From assembly GCA_002077045.2 (NCBI GenBank), contig KZ111140.1, positions 3,075,109-3,139,108 on the forward strand: a DNA stretch of 64,000 nucleotides. The letters are read 5' to 3'. Position 1 is the first letter of the stretch. Each line of letters opens with the position of its first letter. Source of the DNA: Rachicladosporium sp. CCFEE 5018 (taxonomy: Eukaryota > Ascomycota > Dothideomycetes > Cladosporiales > Cladosporiaceae). Positions 10,374 through 21,304 of this stretch are shown in pieces. A program made the position numbers and the translations under genes. The notes below the pieces were generated by a model. That model searched no databases, was not told the DNA's origin, and saw nothing but the letters and a program-made list of their open reading frames with translations.

Positions 10374-10907
10374 ATTGGCGATTGTGTGGTGACAGTAGGT
10401 AACCACTGTTTGCAGCTGTTGTTGTTTCGACAGAGAGTAAGATTTGAGTTAAAGGACAAGTACAGCAGTAACGACCAAGATGGATATTCACAATCGGCAC
10501 AAGCTCCTGCCAAACGGCAATCCGAACTTCACGTCATGATAAGCTAGTCTTCTGCTGCAGGCTATGCTACAAACATGAGGAGGCTGGTCATGCATGTGAT
10601 CCATCACCCGATCCATCGACTCGCATGAAACCACCTCCGTCATAATACCTAGTGGGGCACGCCCGCGCGGCTACAACCGGAACTCTGTGGAAGTGAAGTT
10701 GAAGGTGGGGTGGACTGAATTCGGACAGGACAGTACAAGACAGCGTCGCGAATTGAGCAAGTCATGAAAGTGTATGATAGATAAAGAGTAGTGCATGTAC
10801 ATAATCCCCCGAAATACCTCTTCAATAGCGCCGCCGAGATGTTCGCAATGCGCCCGCCGTCCATCTTCATAGATCGTAAGTCATGCGTTCCGTCTCCCTC
10901 GCGACGA
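10374..10907. other. Intergenic (copy A)
   Basis: Upstream of inhibitor-2 and downstream of the repeat-bearing gene. No conserved frame. Copy B matches in patches. Confidence 0.5.
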
Positions 10908-13031
10908 TCACGACCAGAACCACCCCTTCCTCTTCTGCTCGGCCTTGTTCTCCCCACTCGTCTGCTCCCTCGACGTCGGCTGCTCCTCCTGGTAGGTATG
11001 CACATTCTCATGCGACTCCTCACTACCATCAGCGAATCTCCGCTTTAGCACGACTTTCGTCACCACAGTGCCGTCCGCCGAGCGTGTGGTGTGTGTAGTA
11101 GTGAGCGCAGATAGCACCTGCGGCCGAGACGATAGCGACGCTATCTTTGTTGATGCAGCCTGTGACATTGCAGCCTCGCGTGCAATGTGATGCGGGCTCC
11201 AGAGCTCGCCGGGGAGATCGTCCTCATCTTCATCCTCGTCCTCGTCCTCGTCTTCGTCTTCATCCTCGACTTCGCCGTGGTCCTCGTCCATACCCATAGC
11301 TGGACACATCGACAAACGCGAAATCTGCCTACCGAGCTCGTCAGGGCAGCCGGATTGCTCGCGAGCAGCTTCAGCAACCGCACGACCCATCTCATCGGGA
11401 CAGCCACCTTGCTCGCGCATCGCCAGTGCAACCTCGCGACCAACAGGATCAGGACAGCCACTCTCTCCACGCATCACTCGAGCAACCTGCCGACCAACTG
11501 GATCAGGACACTCGCGCTGCACGTAGTCGCCACCTTCCTGCCTCGCCACCTCTCGCATCGCTCTCTCGACATCGTCGGCGCCGATGTCGGTCTTCAGATC
11601 ACGCTGCTGCTCGTACATATCAAGCTCCGTCAGCTCGACCCAAGGATCAAATGATCTCGCTATCTCGTCCCGGTCTGCACGAACGTACTCGCGTGCGTCG
11701 ATTGCTTCGTGCTTGTTAAGCAGACCAGCATACACCGCCTCCTCGATCTGCTTGAGAAGCTCATCGTTATCGTTCACAGCTTCCGTCAACGCGTCGATTG
11801 CTGCTTCATGTAGAGCTTCGCCGCTCAGCTGGCCGCGCTTAGCCATTCGCCTCACATGCCCTATCGGATCTTGCCCCAAGCCATCGTCATTGCTGCCTTC
11901 CCGATTCTCGCCGTGGATCTGGGGTCTCGCCCATGACAAGGATGTCTGTGCGGTTTGTTGTCCATGTGAAGCGACGGGCGGTGTCCTCAGCTCAGTGACT
12001 AGCTGCTGGAACTCACTCCGCACATCTTTATCCCTGAGCACCCAGGGCTCGTAATTCACCATCGATAGCTCCCTCAACGAGTATGGATGCTGCCGAAGAG
12101 GGAACATCTGGCCGTCTACGCTCGGCAGACTCCTACCGTTCCTGCCCAGTAGCCCTTCGTAGAGTGACGGTAGCTGTGGGGGCAAGACCCCCTTGCACTG
12201 AAGCGAGAGCATCCAATCCAGTCCTGGCGCCTTCCACGCTGATATCACCGGGCCGGAGGGTGGGCGGAAGCCAGTGCTGTTCGTGGATGTCATAGGTTTG
12301 TCAAGAGAAGCCTCGAGCAAGTCTTCGAATGCATTTCGCCACTTTGTGTCATAGTCGCCCAGTATAGAATGATTCTCCAGCACAACAGGCGAGTATCCGT
12401 CTCTCTTGAACCAGTCCACGCTCAGCCATCTCCACCTCGCCCCTCTACCTGCCTTCGCCACAGCAGTGGAAGGTAGGTTCGCATCCGTCTCAGGTTTGTA
12501 GTAGCACACGCCCCCGATACTAAGCATCGGATTCCCAAAGGAATCCTCTCCCACCTCCTCGCCACCGCCGAACTCCGGATCATCAAACAGCCTCGCCATC
12601 TTGACCACAGGCACCTCCCTGTTCTTCTCAAGACTCTGCCTGAGCAACATCATCACAGCCGCCTCTCGCTCCTCCTGCATCGGCGTATCCGGTAGCCCTC
12701 GCAGCGGACCTGTATGCCGACCAGTCCAGCGTCGAAGTACACTCTCCTCGTCCTCCTCCATCTCGGGGGCGAGAGGTGATAGCTCGTCATGCCAAGAGCG
12801 GAGATCGTGGGCCATCGCTGCGCGGGCGCGGTGGAGGCGGGCGTCGACGAAGTGTTTGAAGGCTATGAAGGGATCCCAGGCATCTGTCTCGTTCGTGTCG
12901 ATGGTCTGCGTTGGTGCCTGAGGGGCGGGTGGCTGCTGATGGCGGTGTTGGAGGAGGCGTTGGTCGTTGGGTTGCAGGTAGGTTCGCCATCGCGCTTGCT
13001 GGCGCGTGCTGTGCTCGTTATCGTCTGCCAT
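10908..13031 (-). CDS. Unknown 707-residue protein with 18-residue CPDxxGR repeats (copy A)
   Basis: I do not recognise a characterised family. One exon encodes 707 residues starting MADDNEHSTRQQARWRTYL. The N-terminal half has conserved Trp-rich blocks such as GRGARWRWLSVDWFKRDGYS and APGLDWMLSLQ, suggesting a folded domain. At about residues 510-580 lie four imperfect tandem units of 18 residues beginning CPDPVGR or CPDE(M/L)GR, followed by an acidic Asp/Glu run and a C terminus HENVHTYQ...KRKGWFWS. No signal peptide or membrane segment is seen. Copy B (705 residues) differs mainly in the acidic run. Confidence 0.85.
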   Translation of the reverse strand: MADDNEHSTRQQARWRTYLQPNDQRLLQHRHQQPPAPQAPTQTIDTNETDAWDPFIAFKHFVDARLHRARAAMAHDLRSWHDELSPLAPEMEEDEESVLRRWTGRHTGPLRGLPDTPMQEEREAAVMMLLRQSLEKNREVPVVKMARLFDDPEFGGGEEVGEDSFGNPMLSIGGVCYYKPETDANLPSTAVAKAGRGARWRWLSVDWFKRDGYSPVVLENHSILGDYDTKWRNAFEDLLEASLDKPMTSTNSTGFRPPSGPVISAWKAPGLDWMLSLQCKGVLPPQLPSLYEGLLGRNGRSLPSVDGQMFPLRQHPYSLRELSMVNYEPWVLRDKDVRSEFQQLVTELRTPPVASHGQQTAQTSLSWARPQIHGENREGSNDDGLGQDPIGHVRRMAKRGQLSGEALHEAAIDALTEAVNDNDELLKQIEEAVYAGLLNKHEAIDAREYVRADRDEIARSFDPWVELTELDMYEQQRDLKTDIGADDVERAMREVARQEGGDYVQRECPDPVGRQVARVMRGESGCPDPVGREVALAMREQGGCPDEMGRAVAEAAREQSGCPDELGRQISRLSMCPAMGMDEDHGEVEDEDEDEDEDEDEDEDDLPGELWSPHHIAREAAMSQAASTKIASLSSRPQVLSALTTTHTTRSADGTVVTKVVLKRRFADGSEESHENVHTYQEEQPTSREQTSGENKAEQKRKGWFWS
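11302..11518 (-). repeat. Four-unit 54-bp coding repeat (copy A)
   Basis: Four imperfect 18-codon units encode C-P-D-x-x-G-R-x-V-A-x-A-M-R-E-x-x-G. The fourth is degenerate (ISRLSMCP). Each unit carries an amphipathic helix-like stretch and one cysteine. The repeat is kept in copy B. Confidence 0.85.
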
Positions 13032-13339
13032 GTTGATCGAGGTTTGTTGTATGGATGAATAAGGTGGTGATGTCGATGATAGGTGTGGAGTAGATGGCGA
13101 TGCTAGCGCCGTGTTTCATCGGCGTGGCGGGGTCGAGATCGTGGGGTGGTCGATGGAGCTGTCACGATATCGAGTCGCCTCGTGATGAACACAAGCACTT
13201 GTTCACCGTCGTCAAGACGACGCAACAATGCGTGTGAAGCAAATTTCTGACGACTATGTACTTTGAGCAATCATAGCTTATCCAGTCAGTCAGACTGAAA
13301 TACAGCGCAGTCCTCTCGCATGTCCGACGTGGACATCAT
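13032..13339. other. Intergenic (copy A)
   Basis: Promoter side of the repeat-bearing gene and 3' side of the bicupin. Nothing else recognised. Confidence 0.5.
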
Positions 13340-15057
13340 TTAAGCAATAATCAACTGCTTCTCCCTCTTTAAAGTCTTCACAGCGCTCTCCGGCACCTTC
13401 AACACACTCGCCACGATACTACTCGGCGTCAACGCCAACCACTGCGTCAGACTGATGTCAACCACGCGATCGCTCTTGTAGATCTCAATGAACTGCAGCG
13501 TCTCGTTGGACGTGTTCTCGATGTAGTGGCCTGAGTTGCCGGGGAAGACTGCCGTGTCGCCGGCGGAGAAGTCGAAGGTGCGCGCGTTGGTCTGTGAAGT
13601 TGGTCAGTAGGGAGTACGAAACGGGACTGGAAGGGGCGAGCAAACGTACGTTGCCGACGAAAGCTGTGGCGCGAGCGGTGCCAGTTAGGAAGTAGAGCCA
13701 CTCCTCAGCCTGCGCGAGTAAGTCGGTCAATGGCTCGAGGGCAAGTATGGTAGAGGAAATCTTACGTTGGGATGCCAATGCAGCTCCCTCAGCGCTCCAG
13801 GCTTCAGTGTAGTGATCGTGGATGCAATGGTTTTCGCCGCTGGGAAGTTGTTCGAGTCCACGATCTTGATGTTGCCACCACCTCCAGGTGCGGTGATTCC
13901 AGCATCCTTGCTCGCGTAGTAGACGTACGAAGCATTCCCGCTGAGCTCGCCAAATGGATGTGCGATGTCGTTGTCGGCGACTGTGGCGTTGAGGATGTAG
14001 GGATTCGTAGTGGGAAGTGTGCCGAGAAGGGACTCGTCAATGCCTATCCCATCATTAGTGTGGTACCTAGAAGTGATGTCAAGCTCGAGAACGCACCCAG
14101 ACTCTTCGCGATGATTCTCTTTGATGTGTGCGCAAGCCAGTCGTCGACATTGAAGGTCGTGCCCGGTGCTTCAAAGTTGCCCTCGTCGAACACGAGAAGA
14201 TATTCGTTCTGATCGTCCAAGCCCTGGATTACGTGTGCTTCGCCCTTCGGGAAGTACTGAGTCTCGTATTAGCCACACGATCATACCACACGGATTTTAT
14301 AGTGCTCACCCAAATGTCGCCGACGTTCAGTATGCTGTACTGGTTGCGACCGTGCTCATCGACTGCGCCTACTGCGACTCGGCCGCTGTACACATAGCCC
14401 CATTCTGCCTGCGTTGCTGTGAGCGAGGTCTCGGAACTCTCAATTTCCGATCGCAACTTACAACTCTGTGCCAATGCAGCTCGCGGATCGAGCCCTTAGT
14501 CAGGTGCTGCTGCGCTGCCGCGATATCTCCGGAGGCCGGCAGATCAGTGATGAGCTGTGCACATAATTAGTCTTGCACTTCATCTCCTCGTCATTTGAAG
14601 TCGCTTACCTGCTCCCTCACCCAGCCTCCATTCAAGAGCCGCGTCTTCGAGTCACTGAACGACCATTTCAGGTTCGCAACATTGCCTGGTCACATCATTA
14701 GCCATATAAATTTACCGCGGAGAGAGCAATTCCAGCTTACCGTTGTCCGTGGATTGCTGGCCTAGGTTATCGGGGTTGTGGAGATCGAGAGCTTTGTTCG
14801 TGCCACCTAGCAAGTCTCAGTGGATGACGCAAGTACGCTGTGCTTCGCTACGGTGTACCTAGTAGTGGCGTGCCTTTGCCCTTCCCATCGATTGGCTGTC
14901 CGTTCGCAAACTGCGGACCATCTCTCTTGACGTGCTCGTACCGCAAGTGCTTGCTAGTAGGCTTCGATGGCAGACTCTTGCCGGCAATGGGCGTTGCAAC
15001 GACCGAGTCCAGCGAGCAGAGCGCGAGTGCAGATGCGAGAATTGAGTAGGAACGCAT
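13340..15057 (-). CDS. Secreted bicupin, oxalate decarboxylase-like (copy A)
   Basis: Nine exons on the minus strand (14859-15057, 14741-14806, 14609-14685, 14462-14554, 14310-14408, 14097-14256, 13766-14043, 13650-13709, 13340-13591) encode 427 residues. A signal peptide is present (MRSYSILASALALCSLDSVVA). Each cupin domain has the metal site of Mn-dependent oxalate decarboxylases: ELHWHRVAEWGYV with GEAHVIQ in the first and ELHWHPNAEEWLYF with NSGHYIEN in the second. The likely reaction is extracellular oxalate to formate and CO2. Other bicupin activities cannot be excluded. The second intron, 14686-14740, is absent from copy B. Confidence 0.92.
14686..14740 (-). other. Intron present only in copy A of the bicupin gene
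   Basis: This is a 55-base segment with GTAAGC donor, GCTAATG branch-like site and CCAG acceptor, in minus sense. Copy B reads straight through the same Gly codon (exon 32042-32184) with flanking codons DNG|NVANLKW preserved, so the difference is exact. Confidence 0.93.
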
Positions 15058-15664
15058 GTTGGGACTTGGGATTGAAATGGAAAGTCTGAAAGGGTACTTA
15101 CTTGCGCCGGCAGCGCGTTCAGAGCTATATGCTGCGGAGCACAGACTAACATCAGCCGTTGTGATCGACGACATAGGAATGAATAAAGGCGACAGCGATG
15201 ATGTGCGCGAGCGCGTTGGGACCGAGGACGATGTCATCGCGCTCTAGTCAGGCACAAGATCGTACACTTGGTAGCAAGATTCGATCCGAACGGACAAGGG
15301 ACCATGTCGTGCTCGATTGCCAAGGGGCGCGAAGAGGAAGCTTGGGTCGGATACGGGAGACTTGACTGGCGAGCTAAAGCGGAACACGCAGTGAGATGCT
15401 CTCGGCCAAGACTGGGGCGCATGGAGCAGAGCCGATGCAGTGTAGTGCGGTCGATGCCATGGGGTGTAGATCTGCGAAGAGAAGGTGAGATGTGAAGTGC
15501 GTAAGAGGTGATCAGGATGGCGTGCTTTGAGAGGCTTGGCAGTTGCAGCTGCTACGGAAGCGCTTCGAGGTTCTCGTGTGAGAAGTTCATCATCGTCTAT
15601 CGTAATGACCGGAGGTGTCGTATATACATAGATCTGTGCTCGAAAGAGGTAGATGCTCAAGCCA
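15058..15664. other. Intergenic with conserved upstream block (copy A)
   Basis: The first 360 bases upstream of the bicupin start are nearly identical to copy B 32438-32798 although no gene is evident. The rest, about 15430-15660, is strongly diverged. Confidence 0.6.
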
Positions 15665-16211
15665 TCAGGCCGGCGAAGCCTTCAGTCCGATCTGCACGCG
15701 TAAAGTCTCGCGTCTCTTTGCCTCGCCGCCAGAGCGCTCGGCTTCCAGTGCAGTTAGGATCTGGTCGATATGAACCACTACAGGGTTATCATCGTCAGCA
15801 AGACTCCCTACGATCGAGCAGCCATTTACACGTAGGCTCCCATCGGCACAGAAGAGGGAGGCATTGTGACATACGGTTCAGCTTCTCCAGCCCTTTGCTG
15901 GTAGTAGGGAAGTTCTCCAATGGCTTGCCAGTCTTGAGGCTCACGAGAGGAAGCAGCTTCTCATCGCTGCTAGTCAGCTGGCTGTTGGCTACGCGAGCAA
16001 TGTTGTTGGCGTTGACGGCTTTAGTGCGGGTCTCGAGCTTCTCAATGGCCTTTGCTGGGTCGTTCTGGGCGATTGCCGCCGCACTCTCGTCCGCTTTCTT
16101 GCTTGCGGCAGTGCTGCCGGCTTCAGATGGTGCTTTGTCTTTAGATGGGAGGTTGGGGTTGGGAATGTTGAGACTCTTGGAGGTGCCTTTCGTTGATGGA
16201 GCGGTAGACAT
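15665..16211 (-). CDS. Small unknown protein, 149 residues (copy A)
   Basis: Two exons on the minus strand, 15875-16211 and 15665-15777, are joined through a split Leu codon. The protein starts MSTAPSTKGTSKSLNIPNP and has a disordered Pro/Ser/Lys N terminus. A helical, coiled-coil-like second half follows (AIEKLETRTKAVNANNIARV and, in exon 2, VHIDQILTALEAERSGGEA). Both exons and the splice phase are conserved in copy B. The family was not recognised. Size and coiled-coil nature resemble small subunits of kinetochore or BLOC-type complexes, but that is speculation. Confidence 0.75.
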
Positions 16212-16676
16212 GTTGATTGTAGGGATGAGTATTACACAGCAGGACGTGAGGCGTGATGTTGATGAGCGGACGAAAAATGAACACCTACTCAAATGCCTCC
16301 TGCATCAGCCCACAGCTCTGCCAGCCTTGCCAACATTCGATCTAGATTCTGTCCTCAACGAGAAGTCGCCAGGGTCTTGTTTCGCTGACGCAACATCGGC
16401 CATTCTGACTCCAGGATGCACAGCCACAGGTTTGTCTGAAACATCTGGCGTGAGCTCAAGACAGTCCGCGAGTGGATCCATCCGAGCCGCTCGATGAGGC
16501 AGCTACATAGGTAGATTGTCGTGACAACAGGCTGCAACCACTGTGTCTCAGTGGTGTGCTTGACATTGGTGTTTGCAACCCCTCTCCCACACTCCATCGA
16601 GCGCATATCACACTACACTCGACGGCAGCCAACACCCTTGGTTCTTCTCGCGATCGCACGAAGCATAAGTCAGAGC
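16212..16676. other. Divergent promoter region (copy A)
   Basis: It lies between the small minus-strand gene and LAP4. No gene recognised. Confidence 0.5.
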
Positions 16677-17336
16677 ATGGTCCGTAACATTGACTCTATC
16701 CAAAACCTACGTGAAAGCATGGAGTACTATCAGCCGTCTTCGTCCTCTCCTGCAACACCCAGCGAGCCTCAGTCGTATGCCCTCCAAGGCAACCAGCAAC
16801 TGCCATATCGATCCAGCCAGCCCATCGCCCAATTGGTCGGCAATGACGAAACGACCAAGCGGTTGATGAACCGCGTGGCGACGGGCGAAGCTACCGAAGC
16901 TGAACACCGCGAGTTCGCCGCTCATGTTCAGCAGACTCAGACGCAACAGGCTCGGGCACAAATCAGGATGCAGCGCCAGCAACAGCTCACCATGCAACAG
17001 CTACAGCGAGAGCAACAGGCGGCTCATGCTGCCTCTACTAGCCACGCTCAACAAATGCAGCATATGCTAGGTAACATGGGCGGAGTGAACAACGGTGGCA
17101 GTGACGCAAGCGCTGCTCCCGTGGAGAAAGCACCGGAGCCAATGCAGACGCAGCCGAACCATCAGCTTCAGAACTACCAGATGCAGATGATGTTGTTGGA
17201 GCAGCAGAATAAGAAGCGCCTGCTGATGGCCAGGCAGCCTCAAGATGAAGCAAGGTCGCCGGGCGCGATGCATTCTGGCTCCCCTGCAGTGGACAACATG
17301 AGCCTGCCAATGAGCTCGGCACCGGGCGGTAATCAT
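16677..17336 (+). CDS. LAP4: Q-rich LAP4/APE1-type aminopeptidase, 3'-truncated by gap (copy A)
   Basis: Only the N-terminal 220 residues are present before the N gap. They match residues 1-220 of the full gene at 34070-36498: a Ser/Pro-rich start, a Gln-rich helix (QQTQTQQARAQIRMQRQQQ) and the first LQxYQMQMMLLEQQNKKR element. The peptidase domain is missing because the contig ends, not because of a visible mutation. Confidence 0.88.
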
Positions 17337-17436
17337 NNNNNNNNNNNNNNNNNNNNNNNNNNNNNNNNNNNNNNNNNNNNNNNNNNNNNNNNNNNNNNNN
17401 NNNNNNNNNNNNNNNNNNNNNNNNNNNNNNNNNNNN
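17337..17436. other. Assembly gap of 100 N
   Basis: Exactly 100 undetermined bases, the usual placeholder for a scaffold join of unknown size. The left edge interrupts LAP4 copy A and the right edge lies inside an SSL2 intron of copy B, so neither flank continues the other. Confidence 0.99.
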
Positions 17437-17486
17437 CCCTCTGCTGCGTGCTCTGCTTAGCTTCGTCCCTCTGACATGAGTGCACA

Positions 17487-19868
17487 GAAACGGTAGAGAA
17501 ATTCTCAATTGCCTCGAGCGCGAAGAAGCAGCCTCCGCGAGAGGGTCACGATGCTGCTTCACATCTCTTTACTTCCCTTCGAGACTTGTCTGGCGAGGAG
17601 CTGAAACCTGATCATCATCTCAGACCAATATGGCTGAACGCCACGAGTGGCAAGGTAGTGTTGGAGACGTTCTCGCCGAGCTTCAAGCAGGCGCAGACGT
17701 TTCTCATCAACATTGCGGAGCCGCAGAGTCGGACGACCCATATGCATGAGTATAAGATCAACAGTCATAGTCTGTTTGCTGCGGTGAGCGTAGGATTGAC
17801 AGAACAGGACATCATTCGCGATCTAGAGCTGTTCTCGAAGTCAAAATTGCCGGAAAGCATCAAGGACTACATTCATCGGAACACACAGTCCTTCGGAAAG
17901 GTCAGACTGGTGTTGAAGCACAATCGGTACTACATCGAGAGCTCGGATCCGAGCGTTCTGCAAAGACTGTTGAAAGATCCAGTGATTGCACCATGCAGGG
18001 TCGAAGAGACCGATGAGCTTAGGACGGACGTGGCACCAAAGATGGGTCAGCTGGTCATTTCCGGCACAAAAGAAGCAGCAGGGGTGAGAGAAGCACAAGC
18101 GCAGGTCGCACGGCAAGTCAAGAGACCAGAAGATGACGATGAGTCTGACGACGAATATGGTGGGCGAGAGCTGGAGCAGGACATGACCGACTTGCTTCGT
18201 GATGAGGACGACGATGAGGAGATTGATCAAGTACATTCCTTCGAGATTGACGGCACGAAGATTCAGCAGGTTCAGGAGAGGTGTAATGTTGAACTTGGTC
18301 TGCCTCTGACAGAAGAATATGACTTCCGGAACGATGACATGAACGCCACCCTCGACATTGATCTGCGACCGAATGTACAGATTAGATACTATCAAGAGCA
18401 CGCACTCAGCAAAATGTTCGGCAACGGCAGAGCAAGATCAGGTATCATCGTGCTGCCTTGCGGAGCAGGTAAGACGCTGGTGGGCATCACAGCAGCCTGC
18501 ACAGTGAAGAAGAGCGCGATCGTGCTGTGCACTTCGGCCATGAGTGTGGTGCAATGGAAGGAGGAGTTCAAGAAGTGGTCCAACATCAATCCTGATGACA
18601 TCGCTATCTTTACCTCTGGCGAGAAGGAGAAGCTCAATCACAAAGCTGGTATCATCATATGCACATATAGCATGGTGACCCAAAACACTCGACGAGCGCA
18701 CGACAGTCAGCTGATCATGGACTTCATCACGAGTCGCGAGTGAGGCCTCATGGTCCTCGATGAAGTCCACGTTGTGCCTGCGGAGATGTTCAGACGTGTC
18801 ACGAGTAAGATCAAGACACACTCGAAACTCGGGTTGACTGCTACACTACTCCGCGAAGATGACAAGATCAAGGATCTAAACTTCCTGATCGGTCCCAAGC
18901 TGTACGAAGCCAACTGGCTACAGCTCAGTGAAGAGGGCCACATTGCTCGTGTCCAGTGCGCTGAAGTCTGGTGCCCGATGACCACTGAATTCTACACAGA
19001 GTATATGAACGCTGCTGGCAACGTCAACAAGCAGTTCCTCCTTTCTACCATGAACCCACGCAAGTTCCAGGCCTGCCAGTTCCTGATCAACTTCCACGAG
19101 AAGCGAGGCGACAAGATCATCGTCTTCTCCGACAACGTGTACGCGCTCAAGAAATACGCCGAGGGCATGACAAAGCCCTACATCTACGGCGACACCTCCC
19201 AGCGCGAACGCGAGCTCGTTCTCGCAAACTTCCAAATGAACGAAGCAGTGTCCACCGTCTTCCTCTCCAAGATCGGCGACACCTCGCTCGATCTTCCCGA
19301 AGCCACGTGCCTCATCCAAGTCTCCTCCCACTACGGGAGTCGGCGTCAAGAAGCCCAGCGACTCGGCCGCATCCTTCGAGCCAAGCGGCGCAACGACGAG
19401 GGGTTCAACGCCTTCTTCTACTCCCTCGTCAGCAAAGACACGAACGAGATGTTCTACTCCGCGAAACGTCAAGCCTTCCTCGTAGACCAAGGCTACGCCT
19501 TTAAAGTCATCACGCATCTAAACGGTATCGACAAGATGCCAAACCTCCACTTCTCGACGCAGCAGGAGCGCATGTCGCTGCTCACTGATGTGCTACTGCA
19601 AAACGAGACCGCAGGGGATGTGGAGGATATCAAAGATGATTTGTTCAGTGATCGGAACGTGGCTAGGAACCGCGGGCGGAAGGCACTGGTCAAGCGGCAG
19701 GCTGGAACGCTTAGCAGTTTGGCTGGCGGAGAGAGCATGGCGTATATGGAGTATGCCAGGGGGAGCAAGACGAATAAGGAGCTTGCTAAGCAGAGGAATC
19801 AGTTCTTTAGAAAGGAGGATCGGGCGAAGGAGAGGCGGAAGAAGGCTACGGCTAGTATGTTAGATTAG
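17487..19868 (+). pseudogene. SSL2: XPB/SSL2 with in-frame stop (copy B)
   Basis: Same structure as copy A, entering from an intron at 17487. At 18741-18743 the Trp codon TGG of copy A (1305-1307) is TGA. The frame then continues intact to the stop at 19868, with all later helicase motifs. The truncated product would contain Walker A but end just before GLMVLDEVH, losing the DEVH box, the RED motif and the second helicase lobe, so it should be inactive. Ssl2 is essential in yeast, so either copy A supplies the function or the base is an assembly error. Other codon differences from A are mostly synonymous. Confidence 0.9.
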
Positions 19869-20200
19869 GAGAGATGTTGGCAGGGCTTCCGAACGATCCT
19901 AGTACAGATGGAGGTGCCTCTGTGCACAATGCACAGTTTCATTCATCTACTCGTCCACTCCCCCTAGCTGCAAGAACATTGTTTAGGTCAGGCCAATCTG
20001 TATATTGAATATAGGTTGCGGTGCGGTCCGCGATTATGCAGGTACACCGAGTAAATGTTATCGCCAACTTCAAACTCGTACGATGAAGGTTTGAGGCCAT
20101 TGAGTCGCCAGATCTCTTCATCTTGAGTCTTGAAGTCTGTACGTTGATCTTTGACCTTCTCTCAGCCCGGACTCGAGCCGTCTACTAGACTCCATACATC
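19869..20200. other. Intergenic, SSL2 to ERG20 (copy B)
   Basis: Close match to 2433-2763. No gene recognised. Confidence 0.6.
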
Positions 20201-21304
20201 ATGCCGGCCACTCTAAAGGACTTCGAAGCGGTCTTCCCCAAGCTGGTGGAAGACCTAAAGCAACACTGCGAGCACTACAAACTCCCCACACAAGCGCTGG
20301 ATTGGTTCGAGAAGGTACCGCACCCATTGCCTGCTCTGTCCAGTCAGTCTCGTCAGCCATTGACTCACTACCAGCCCTAGTCCCTCCAATACAACACCCT
20401 CGGCGGAAAATGCAACCGCGGCCTCTCCGTAATCGACACCGCCCAAATCCTGCTCGGCCGTGATCTCACTTCGGACGAGTACTTCCACGCCGCAACACTA
20501 GGCTGGATGATCGAGCTCCTGCAAGCCTTCTTCCTCGTCTCAGACGACATAATGGACTCCTCCAAAACCCGCCGCGGCCAACCCTGCTGGTACCTCGCCC
20601 CGAACGTCGGCATGATCGCCATAAACGACGCTTTCATGCTCGAGAGCTCGATCTACGTGCTGCTGAAGAAGTACTTCAAGAGCCACGCTGCGTACGTGGA
20701 GCTCATGGAGTTGTTCCACGAGGTGTCTTTCCAGACTGAGCTGGGGCAGACGTGCGATTTGTTGACTGCGCCGGAGGATCATGTGGATTTGGAGAACTTT
20801 AGTTTGGAGAAGTATACGTTTATTGTGATTTACAAGACGGCGTATTACTCGTTTTATCTGCCTGTTGCGCTGGCGCTGCTGTATACGGGCAAGGCTTCGG
20901 CGGAGAATCTGAGGCAGGCGGAGGATATTCTGATACCGATGGGGGAGTACTTTCAGGTGCAGGACGATTATCTGGATAACTTTGCGGATCCGGAGACGCT
21001 GGGGAAGATTGGGACGGACATTCAGGATAATAAGTGCTCGTGGCTGGTCAATCAGGCGTTGAGGAAGTGCAGTAAAGAGCAGAGGAAGGTGTTGGAGGAG
21101 AATTATGGGCGGAAAGACAAGGCGTGCGAAGCGAAGGTCAAGAAGCTGTTCGATGAGCTTGAGCTGGAGAAGGTGTATAAAGAGTATGAGGAGGAGAGGG
21201 TCGCGGATTTGCGAAAGAAGATCGCGGCTGTAGACGAGAGCCAGGGCATGAAAAAGGAGGTCTTCGAGGAGTTCTTGAGGAAGATCTACAAGAGATCGAA
21301 GTAG
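20201..21304 (+). CDS. ERG20: Farnesyl pyrophosphate synthase (copy B)
   Basis: Two exons, 20201-20314 and 20381-21304, encode 345 residues, the same length and intron position as copy A. DDIMD and DDYLD motifs are intact. Differences from A are conservative and mostly surface-type (for example TAQILLGRDLTSDEY against TTQILLGRDLSSDDY, and ALRKCSKEQRKVLEE against GLKRCTKEQRNLLEE). Both copies therefore look functional. Confidence 0.97.

Larger units (their letters stand above)
1..17336. repeat. Duplicated block, copy A
   Basis: This block carries the same twelve loci, in the same order and orientation, as positions 17437-34729. Coding sequence is highly similar. Introns and intergenic DNA carry more substitutions and indels, so the copy lengths differ slightly (17336 against 17293). 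Its first bases are identical to those after the N gap. It ends in mid-codon context of LAP4, at the base matching 34729 in copy B. The layout looks like one haplotype or homeologue contig placed next to the other. Confidence 0.95.
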
